NCBI GenBank assembly: GCA_009921785.1
Contig: RFXE01000087.1
Location: 1-7,186, forward strand
Direction: 5' to 3'
DNA length: 7,186 nt
Origin: Alphaproteobacteria bacterium
GTDB lineage: Bacteria; Pseudomonadota; Alphaproteobacteria; Rhizobiales; Beijerinckiaceae
Shown: in pieces, positions 1 through 4,980 of the stretch
How positions within the stretch are numbered: position 1 is the stretch's first letter
Layout of the letters: each line of letters begins with the position of its first letter
Translations under genes and position numbers: made by a program
The notes under the pieces: model-generated
What the model was told of the DNA's origin: nothing
Databases searched by the model: none
The model's input: the letters and a program-made list of their open reading frames with translations, nothing else

Positions 1-107
1 CGGTCGATCAGCGCCACGCCCTTGCCTTTTTCCTGCACCTTCAACGCCACGCCAAGGCCGACAATGCCGGCCCCGAGAACCACGACGTCCAGATCACGCT
101 CAGCCAT
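1..107 (-). CDS. FAD-dependent oxidoreductase (DAO/DadA-like), N-terminal fragment
   Basis: Only the first 35 complete codons are present; the gene continues past the left edge. The protein begins MAERDLDVVVLGAGIVGLGV and reaches VALID at the cut. This is a classic Rossmann FAD-binding start: a hydrophobic beta strand (residues 7-11), the G12-A-G14-I-V-G17 dinucleotide-binding loop, a helix, then a second strand ending in an acidic residue (D35) that usually contacts the adenosine ribose. The GAGIVGL form is common in D-amino-acid oxidase/dehydrogenase-like and glycine-oxidase-like enzymes, but the substrate cannot be told from this fragment. The ATG at 105-107 is preceded on the minus strand by GGAGAG (115-120) seven bases upstream, which supports the start. 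The gene is divergent from the epimerase gene, with 139 bp between the two starts. Family call is secure; the exact enzyme is not. Confidence 0.85.
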   Translation of the reverse strand, partial: MAERDLDVVVLGAGIVGLGVALKVQEKGKGVALID

Positions 108-119
108 AACCAAACTCTC

Positions 120-146
120 CCCTTTGCGCAGTGTTGTGGCAAAGGG
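120..146 (-). promoter_or_regulatory. Inverted repeat in the 5' leader of the FAD oxidoreductase, overlapping its ribosome binding site
   Basis: Positions 120-127 (CCCTTTGC) and 139-146 (GCAAAGGG) form a perfect 8-bp inverted repeat with an 11-nt loop. In the minus-strand transcript the second arm runs directly into the GGAGAG ribosome binding site (115-120), sharing one base with it. A folded hairpin would therefore crowd ribosome access to the oxidoreductase start. It could instead be a protein-binding operator in the divergent spacer, or chance. No poly-T follows on either side, so it does not look like a terminator. Confidence 0.35.
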
Positions 147-246
147 AGGTCGCCTCGGCAAGCGTTCCGGCGACCAAAAACCCCTTCTCCGGGGACAGAT
201 CAGCACGCGCATTGTGTCGCAGGCAGGTCGGTGCTATCGGGCCCTC

Positions 247-939
247 ATGAGCCACCCCATCCAGATCATCCCCTCGATTCTTGCTGCCGATTATGCCCGT
301 CTCGGCGAAGAAGTGGTGCACGCGGATCGCGCGGGCGGTGACCGCATCCATCTCGATATGATCGATGGGCATGTTTACAAAAATATGAGCTTCGGGCCGA
401 ACATGTTTCAAGCCCTCCGGCCCTTCACGACCAAACCCTTTGATGTTCATCTGATGGCGACACCGGCCCGTGAATGGATCGAGCCTTTGAAGAAAGCCGG
501 TTGTGACCGTGTTATGATCCAAGTCGGTCTAGAGAATGATCTTTCAGCACTGATCAAATTCATTCACGCCCATGCGATGAGTGTTGGCTTAGTACTTACA
601 CCACGTGATGAGGCTGAAATTGTGATCCCTCATCTTGATATGCTGGACCTGATCAATGTCATGACCGTTGATCCCGGATTTGGTGGTCAACGCTTTCTCT
701 CGGCGATGATGCCCAAGGTTTCACGCGTGAGAGATTTAATTGGTGCGCGGTCCATCGATCTATCTGTTGACGGCGGCATTACCCCAGAGACGGCACCGCT
801 TGCGGCGCGCGCCGGTGCGACGAGCTTTGTTGCCGGCACTGCCATTTTCAAAACGCCCACAAAGGACTATGCAACGGCCATCCATGCCTTGCGTGAGTCC
901 GTTCAGTCCGCTTTATCAAAGACACCGGAGACCGTCTGA
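247..939 (+). CDS. rpe: Ribulose-phosphate 3-epimerase family protein (divergent)
   Basis: A 230-residue (beta/alpha)8 barrel of the Rpe family, which interconverts ribulose 5-phosphate and xylulose 5-phosphate in the pentose phosphate and Calvin pathways. Length is normal. Recognisable elements are IPSILAADYARLGEE (S10), IHLD (H35, D37), DVHLM (H68), VMTVDPGFGGQ (138-148), VDGG (D175) and the phosphate-binding FVAGTAIF (194-201). The metal/catalytic set H35, D37, H68, D175 is intact. Several usually conserved positions differ: HLDMID where most members have HxDVMD, so isoleucine replaces the active-site methionine at 39; VYKN in place of the usual VPN; and IQVGLEN (91-97) where members normally have a histidine. 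It may be a true Rpe or a related ketose-phosphate epimerase. The ATG at 247 was chosen because family homology begins there; the open frame extends upstream but would run into the divergent gene. No clear Shine-Dalgarno precedes it. The stop overlaps the purB start by one base. Confidence 0.85.
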   Translation: MSHPIQIIPSILAADYARLGEEVVHADRAGGDRIHLDMIDGHVYKNMSFGPNMFQALRPFTTKPFDVHLMATPAREWIEPLKKAGCDRVMIQVGLENDLSALIKFIHAHAMSVGLVLTPRDEAEIVIPHLDMLDLINVMTVDPGFGGQRFLSAMMPKVSRVRDLIGARSIDLSVDGGITPETAPLAARAGATSFVAGTAIFKTPTKDYATAIHALRESVQSALSKTPETV

Positions 940-2246
940 TGATCCCTCGCTATAGCCGCCCCGAGATGGTTGCCATCTGGTCGCCCGAAACAAAATTCCG
1001 CATCTGGTTTGAAATCGAAGCCCATGCCTGTGATGCGATGGCCGAATTGGGCGTCATTCCCAGATCAGCCGCGAAAACAATTTGGGAAAAAGGCGGTGCG
1101 GCAAAATTCGATGTCGAAAAAATCGACGCGATTGAACGCGAAGTCAAACATGATGTGATTGCGTTTCTCACCCATCTTGCGGAATTTATTGGCGATGATG
1201 CGCGCTTCGTGCATCAAGGCATGACCTCATCGGATGTGCTCGATACAACGCTCGCTGTGCAGTTGGCGCGCGCCTCGGATCTGTTGCTTAAAGATATTGA
1301 TGATCTTCTCGCAGCTCTCAAGCGTCGTGCCTTTGAATATAAGATGACGCCGACCATTGGTCGTTCGCATGGTATTCATGCTGAGCCTGTTACCTTTGGC
1401 TTGAAGCTCGCCACTGCTTACGCGGAATTCGCGCGTTGCCGTGAACGGCTTGTCGCCGCACGGAAAGACATTGCGACCTGCGCCATTTCTGGCGCGGTTG
1501 GTACTTTCGCCAATATCGATCCCCGCGTTGAAGAGCATGTTGCGGCAAAACTGGGGCTCAGTGTTGAGCCCGTTTCAACGCAAGTCATTCCGCGTGATCG
1601 CCACGCGATGTTCTTTGCAACACTCGGCGTGATTGCGTCATCCATCGAGCGACTAGCCACGGAAATTCGTCATTTGCAGCGCTCGGAAGTTTATGAAGCG
1701 GAAGAGTATTTTTCACCGGGTCAAAAGGGTTCGTCCGCTATGCCGCATAAGCGCAATCCGGTGCTCACAGAAAATCTAACAGGCCTTGCGCGCATTGTGC
1801 GTGCCGCGGTGACGCCGGCTTTTGAAAATGTTGCGCTCTGGCATGAGCGCGATATTTCGCACTCGTCTGTCGAGCGCATGTTTGCACCCGATGCGACTGT
1901 CACTTTGGATTTTGCGCTCGCGCGCCTCACCAATGTGATCGACAAGCTCGTTGTCTATCCGGAGAATATGCAGAAAAATCTTGATCGCCTTGGCGGCCTT
2001 GTGCATTCGCAACGCGTCTTGCTGGCCCTCACGCAAAAAGGCGTGAGCCGCGAGGACTCCTATCGCCTCGTGCAACGCAATGCGATGCCGGTATGGCGCG
2101 GCGAAGGCGATTTCAAAACGCTTTTGAAAGCGGATTCTGATGTATCAGCGAAGCTTTCGCCGCAAGACATCGATGATCTATTTGATCTCGGTTATCACTT
2201 CAAACATGTCGATACGATTTTCAAACGCGTGTTTGGTGCGGTTTAA
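939..2246 (+). CDS. purB: Adenylosuccinate lyase
   Basis: A 435-residue fumarase/aspartase-superfamily lyase. It cleaves SAICAR to AICAR and adenylosuccinate to AMP, both with release of fumarate, in cytosolic purine synthesis; the active enzyme is a homotetramer. The three family regions are visible: H71 with its surroundings, GMTSSDVLDT (94-103), GRSHGIHAEP (141-150) with the likely catalytic acid H144, and the signature loop GSSAMPHKRNP (264-274), which carries the catalytic serine and the K/N substrate contacts. WHERDISHSS (301-310) is also typical. Length is complete for the bacterial ~430-residue type. The ATG is the last base of the upstream TGA plus two more (TGATG), and CGGAG at 926-930 gives a well-spaced ribosome binding site, so translation is probably coupled to the epimerase gene. 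The gene converges on the exporter gene with only 9 bp between stops and no visible terminator there. Confidence 0.97.
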   Translation: MIPRYSRPEMVAIWSPETKFRIWFEIEAHACDAMAELGVIPRSAAKTIWEKGGAAKFDVEKIDAIEREVKHDVIAFLTHLAEFIGDDARFVHQGMTSSDVLDTTLAVQLARASDLLLKDIDDLLAALKRRAFEYKMTPTIGRSHGIHAEPVTFGLKLATAYAEFARCRERLVAARKDIATCAISGAVGTFANIDPRVEEHVAAKLGLSVEPVSTQVIPRDRHAMFFATLGVIASSIERLATEIRHLQRSEVYEAEEYFSPGQKGSSAMPHKRNPVLTENLTGLARIVRAAVTPAFENVALWHERDISHSSVERMFAPDATVTLDFALARLTNVIDKLVVYPENMQKNLDRLGGLVHSQRVLLALTQKGVSREDSYRLVQRNAMPVWRGEGDFKTLLKADSDVSAKLSPQDIDDLFDLGYHFKHVDTIFKRVFGAV

Positions 2247-2255
2247 GGCTTACAC

Positions 2256-3056
2256 TCAGATTATCGAGGCTAACACAAACCGTCCCATCACATAGAAGCC
2301 AACGGCAATAACTAAACCTGCAAAGAGTCGACCCAACAAAGCCTGCTTGTGCTTTAGTTTGGTATTGAGCAGGTTTCCGATAACGCCTCCGATCACCGCG
2401 CTCCCTATGAACAGCGCTGTCAATGGCCAATCTACAAGGCCTGATAATGCGTAAGTAACGGATGTGGTTGCCCCAAAAGTTGCAATGGCAAAGAATGATG
2501 TGCCGATTGCGAAGGCCAAAGGCATTCCGGTCGATAGAATAAGTCCGGGTACGATTAAAAATCCACCACCAATTCCAAAAAATCCGGATAACAAGCCGAC
2601 CGAAAAGCCAATGCCCGTAAGTGAGGGAACAAGGTAAGACGCCGTTGAGCGCGTCAATCTTACATCAGGGTGACCCTGCGCTTCTGGTCGGCGAAACATT
2701 GCTATGCCGATGATCACCATCATCACGCCAAACAAGCCGAGCAGTTTTTGGCCATCCATGTAAGTTGCTAATCGTGCTCCGGTAAAGGCGCCAAAAATTC
2801 CAGCGAGCGAAAAGACCATTCCACACCGCCACTTCACCAAACCCGCTTTGGCACGCAAGAAGAGATTCACAAGTGCACTCACCGCAACGGCAAGCGCACT
2901 CGTACCGATTGCAATATGAGGCGTGTTGACGCCCACAACATAAACCAAAAGGGGAACTGCTAGGATCGACCCACCGCCTCCGATTAGACCTAAGATGAGG
3001 CCCGTCAAAATTCCGGAGAGTGCACCGAGCGTCAATGTTAACGGGCCCAGAATCAT
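2256..3056 (-). CDS. TauE/SafE family sulfite exporter
   Basis: A 266-residue polytopic inner-membrane protein with about eight hydrophobic segments and the internal duplication of the TauE/SafE family. The first repeat has GLIGGGGSILAVPLL (23-37) followed by IGTSALAVAVSA (50-61); the second has GFFGIGGGFLIVPGLIL (158-174) followed by IGTSFFAIATFGA (184-196). A charged cytoplasmic linker sits near 121-138. Members export small sulfur oxyanions or organosulfonates; next to a persulfide dioxygenase, sulfite is the most likely substrate, an inference from context. It is the last gene of the repressor-rhodanese-exporter operon. Its ATG lies one base after the rhodanese TGA (TGAAATG), suggesting translational coupling, and the ribosome binding site upstream (AAGG) is weak, in keeping with that. 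Two 60-base rows I counted by hand (2281-2340, 2521-2580) each have 28 G+C, lower than the 31 and 35 in two rows of purB. Confidence 0.92.
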   Translation of the reverse strand: MILGPLTLTLGALSGILTGLILGLIGGGGSILAVPLLVYVVGVNTPHIAIGTSALAVAVSALVNLFLRAKAGLVKWRCGMVFSLAGIFGAFTGARLATYMDGQKLLGLFGVMMVIIGIAMFRRPEAQGHPDVRLTRSTASYLVPSLTGIGFSVGLLSGFFGIGGGFLIVPGLILSTGMPLAFAIGTSFFAIATFGATTSVTYALSGLVDWPLTALFIGSAVIGGVIGNLLNTKLKHKQALLGRLFAGLVIAVGFYVMGRFVLASII

Positions 3057-3057
3057 T

Positions 3058-3582
3058 TCAGCTTGCCTTGAACGCGGCGTTCCAAGGCATGAACCTTAAG
3101 AAATTGGCCATCGCGCAAACACCGGTGACGCCGGAGAAAATGAGACCGGCACCAACAAGGCCCGAAATCACGTAGAGGCGAGGATCAATCGTGGCTCCCA
3201 GTACAAAGCCACCCACAACAAGTGAGCCCGCAGCGATCATCACTTGCCGCATGAGTTCGATAGGCGCTCCTGACTTTTTCTCAGTCGGCAGTCCCGCCTT
3301 TTTCCAGGCATCCATACCACCTTCGACCACATAGGCCGTGCCGCCTACTGCTTTTGCGAGTCGTTCGGCATTTGCCTTAGTCCGCGCGCCTGATCGACAA
3401 TGAAAAACAACGACAGCATCACCCGTCTTCAACTCGGTTGAATCTAATCGAGACAGAGGCGCATTTGTTGCGCAAGGAATGCGCTCACGGGCAAACTCGT
3501 CGGACTCACGAATATCGATAAGTGCGGCACCTTCGCCAATCAGACGATGTGCTTCTTTCGGTGAAAGGACAGGCAATGACAT
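3058..3582 (-). CDS. Rhodanese domain protein with C-terminal membrane anchor (YgaP-like)
   Basis: A 174-residue two-part protein. Residues 4-100 are a rhodanese domain: an LIDIRESDEF segment (21-30), the active-site loop HCRSGART (61-68) with persulfide-carrying cysteine C62, and the closing VVEGGMDAWKKAGLP (85-99). Residues about 112-131 and 136-157 are two transmembrane helices of the DUF2892/YgaP type, ending with the family hallmark VTGVCAMANFLRFMPWN (152-168). This matches E. coli YgaP in order and length. It should move sulfane sulfur between thiosulfate, persulfides and acceptors at the cytoplasmic face of the inner membrane. The ATG at 3580-3582 follows AAAGGAG (3589-3595) with 6-nt spacing, a strong site. 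It lies 23 bp behind the repressor gene and one base ahead of the exporter gene. The rhodanese is separate here, whereas in some CstB-like or Blh proteins it is fused to the dioxygenase. Confidence 0.94.
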   Translation of the reverse strand: MSLPVLSPKEAHRLIGEGAALIDIRESDEFARERIPCATNAPLSRLDSTELKTGDAVVVFHCRSGARTKANAERLAKAVGGTAYVVEGGMDAWKKAGLPTEKKSGAPIELMRQVMIAAGSLVVGGFVLGATIDPRLYVISGLVGAGLIFSGVTGVCAMANFLRFMPWNAAFKAS

Positions 3583-3588
3583 TGTAAA

Positions 3589-3595
3589 CTCCTTT
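3589..3595 (-). promoter_or_regulatory. Strong ribosome binding site of the rhodanese gene
   Basis: The minus strand reads AAAGGAG six bases before the ATG at 3580-3582, in the 23-bp gap after the repressor stop codon. It fixes the rhodanese start and suggests that the rhodanese is translated independently and well, unlike the exporter behind it. Confidence 0.8.
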
Positions 3596-3605
3596 AATTT
3601 TGTCG

Positions 3606-3935
3606 TTAAATTTTTTTCGGTATTCTGCAGTAAAGTGAATGGAGCGTTTCGAGCAGCGTTTCAGTGCGCGGATCAAGAATGCGATACCAAATGGTCTGCC
3701 CCTCACGGCGCGTAGTAAGGAGGCCCTCTTCACGCATCCGCGCGAGATGTTGGGACAACGCAGACTGCGCGAGGCCAATGCTTGCGACGAGCGAGCCGAC
3801 ATTTGCTTCGCCCTGTTCAACGAGGCGGCATAAAATGAGAAGGCGCTTTTCATTACCAATGAGGTGCAGAAGGCCCGCCACTTTGGCAGCCTCTGTCTCA
3901 AGGGACGGAACATCGAGGTTCGTGACTTGGCTCAT
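3606..3935 (-). CDS. bigR: ArsR-family dithiol (persulfide-sensing) repressor, BigR/SqrR/YgaV-like
   Basis: A 109-residue winged-helix ArsR-family protein. The helix-turn-helix spans about 46-68 (NVGSLVASIGLAQSALSQHL) and the beta wing is TTRREGQTIWYRI (74-86). It has two cysteines, C36 in ILCRL and C103 in LYCRI, 67 residues apart. These match the pair (C42/C108 in BigR, C41/C107 in SqrR) that forms a disulfide or tetrasulfide with persulfide or oxidant and releases DNA. The CxC-type metal site of ArsR/SmtB is absent. I chose the ATG at 3933-3935. An upstream ATG at 3963-3965 and TTG at 3966-3968 are in frame, but they fall in or beside the promoter -10 element, and homology begins after the later ATG. 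First gene of the operon with rhodanese and exporter; divergent from the dioxygenase. It probably represses both units and itself. The symbol is by similarity; sqrR or ygaV would be equally defensible. Confidence 0.92.
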   Translation of the reverse strand: MSQVTNLDVPSLETEAAKVAGLLHLIGNEKRLLILCRLVEQGEANVGSLVASIGLAQSALSQHLARMREEGLLTTRREGQTIWYRILDPRTETLLETLHSLYCRIPKKI

Positions 3936-3959
3936 AGTGTTCACTCTTAAAATCAACGC

Positions 3960-3988
3960 TTGCATCAATATTAGATATATCTTATATT
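3960..3988 (+). promoter_or_regulatory. Candidate sigma-70 promoter of the persulfide dioxygenase gene
   Basis: TTGCAT (3960-3965), 17 bp, then TATATT (3983-3988). The -10 matches the consensus at 5 of 6 positions and the -35 at only 3 of 6. Transcription would start near 3995, giving a leader of about 40 nt. Its -10 lies in the right arm of the palindrome, mirroring the opposite promoter whose -10 lies in the left arm. Confidence 0.5.
3967..3988. promoter_or_regulatory. 22-bp inverted repeat, candidate operator of the BigR-like repressor
   Basis: An AT-rich palindrome centred on the perfect 8-mer GATATATC (3974-3981). Ten of eleven base pairs match; the only mismatch is 3972/3983 (T-T). It sits in the 98-bp spacer between the repressor and dioxygenase starts. 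It resembles the AT-rich imperfect palindrome known as the BigR box in Xylella and Agrobacterium, compared from memory. It covers the spacer and -10 of both candidate promoters here. That this repressor binds it is inference. Confidence 0.75.
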
Positions 3989-3996
3989 AGAGTCAA
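3968..3996 (-). promoter_or_regulatory. Candidate sigma-70 promoter of the repressor-rhodanese-exporter operon
   Basis: On the minus strand, TTGACT (3991-3996) is followed after exactly 17 bp by TAATAT (3968-3973). The -35 matches the consensus at 5 of 6 positions and the -10 at 4 of 6. Transcription would start near 3961, leaving a leader of about 25 nt before the ATG at 3935. This supports that ATG over the in-frame ATG at 3965. Confidence 0.6.
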
Positions 3997-4021
3997 CTAA
4001 TTTAATTGGCGGCCGATGATT

Positions 4022-4027
4022 GAGGAG
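4022..4027 (+). promoter_or_regulatory. Ribosome binding site that decides the dioxygenase start
   Basis: GAGGAG lies six bases before the ATG at 4034. An in-frame ATG at 4016 would place this motif inside the coding region and has no comparable site in front of it, so 4034 is preferred. Confidence 0.75.
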
Positions 4028-4033
4028 CTAGAC

Positions 4034-4918
4034 ATGCCTAATCCACTGCAAATTCACGCTTTTTTTGATGAACCAACCAATACGGTGAGCTATTTGCTCG
4101 TGGATCCGGCAACAAAAGAAGCGGCGGTGGTGGACCCGGTGCTCGACTTTGATCACCGCTCAGGCAAGGCTTCGACCGACTCGGCCGATGCCATTTTGAA
4201 AAAGGCCGAACAGGACGGATTGCATATCGGACTTGTCCTCGAGACCCATGCGCATGCTGATCATTTATCCGGTGCGCCCTACATTAAACTCAAGACGGGT
4301 GCTCAAGTGGGCATTGGTGAACATATCAAAGATGTTCAAAAAATATTTCGCCCCGTCTTTAACGCGATGGATGTTTCGGGTGACGGCAGCGAATTTGATC
4401 GTCTTTTCAAAGATGGCGAACATATTGCACTGGGCTCACTCACAATCGAAGTCATGCATACGCCCGGACATACGCCCGCTTGCGTTGTCTATAAAATAGG
4501 TGATGCGGTATTTGTAGGCGATACACTGTTCATGCCTGATTATGGGACAGCACGCGCAGATTTTCCTGGTGGTAGCGCGAGACAGCTCTATCGCTCAATT
4601 AAGCGTATTCTCGCTCTTAGTCCTGAGACACGCCTCTATATGTGTCATGACTACAAGGCCCCGGGCCGAGATACCTATGCTTGGGAGACGACAGTAGCGG
4701 AACAGCGTGCAAGTAATCATCATATCCATGACGGGATTACGGAAGACGAGTATGTTAGCATGCGTGAAACGCGCGATGCCAAGCTTGCCGCCCCTCTGCT
4801 TCTTCTACCTTCAATTCAAGTGAATATCCGTGCAGGAAAATTGCCGGCGCCCGATGCCAACGGCATTCATTATCTGAAAATCCCTGTTAGACTCCAAGAT
4901 CATGCTAAAGGGATATAA
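4034..4918 (+). CDS. Persulfide dioxygenase, ETHE1/Blh-like metallo-beta-lactamase fold protein
   Basis: A 294-residue single-domain MBL-fold protein. Family members oxidise glutathione persulfide (or a related low-molecular-weight persulfide) with O2 to sulfite and thiol, using mononuclear Fe(II) in the cytoplasm. Metal-site motifs in order: THAHADHLSGA (H72, H74, D76, H77), HTPGHTP (H146), VGDTLFMPDYGTARADFPGG (D163) and MCHDY (H205). The DYGTARADFPGG stretch and the C-terminal LLPSIQVNIRAGKLP region are characteristic of the proteobacterial Blh/persulfide dioxygenase group and separate it from glyoxalase II. By ETHE1 precedent H72, H146 and D163 would be the 2-His-1-carboxylate iron ligands of the three-ligand site. 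There is no rhodanese or DUF442 domain; a separate rhodanese is encoded in the divergent operon. The sulfite produced would be the exporter's substrate. Likely derepressed by persulfide through the shared palindrome. Calling it dioxygenase rather than generic hydrolase rests on motif and context. Confidence 0.92.
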   Translation: MPNPLQIHAFFDEPTNTVSYLLVDPATKEAAVVDPVLDFDHRSGKASTDSADAILKKAEQDGLHIGLVLETHAHADHLSGAPYIKLKTGAQVGIGEHIKDVQKIFRPVFNAMDVSGDGSEFDRLFKDGEHIALGSLTIEVMHTPGHTPACVVYKIGDAVFVGDTLFMPDYGTARADFPGGSARQLYRSIKRILALSPETRLYMCHDYKAPGRDTYAWETTVAEQRASNHHIHDGITEDEYVSMRETRDAKLAAPLLLLPSIQVNIRAGKLPAPDANGIHYLKIPVRLQDHAKGI

Positions 4919-4928
4919 CAATCGATTT

Positions 4929-4949
4929 GATCCGACAGCCGGGTCTTTT
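4929..4949 (+). terminator. Probable Rho-independent terminator of the dioxygenase gene
   Basis: GATCCG (4929-4934) pairs with CGGGTC (4940-4945) through six pairs, one of them a T-G wobble, around the 5-nt loop ACAGC. TTTT follows at 4946-4949. It starts 10 bases after the dioxygenase stop. On the opposite strand the hairpin is followed by AAATCG rather than a T run, so it should work only for the plus-strand gene. The stem and T tract are short, so efficiency is uncertain. Confidence 0.55.
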
Positions 4950-4980
4950 GTATGTGCAGTCAGAAGGTCAACGCCGCTCC

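Noticed and set aside
22..246. In-frame upstream extension of the epimerase reading frame
   Set aside because: The extra 75 residues have no family match and overlap the start and leader of the divergent FAD oxidoreductase; Rpe homology begins just after the ATG at 247.
100..522. 140-codon open frame on the minus strand
   Set aside because: It runs antisense to the well-supported epimerase and has no recognisable protein features; it is a shadow frame.
2244..2258. Shared terminator between the convergent purB and exporter ends
   Set aside because: Only 9 bp separate the stops, and I found no inverted repeat with a T tract there.
3506..3913. 135-codon open frame on the minus strand overlapping the repressor and rhodanese
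   Set aside because: It is another frame of two clear genes, rich in Arg/Ser/Cys as shadow frames often are, with no domain recognisable.
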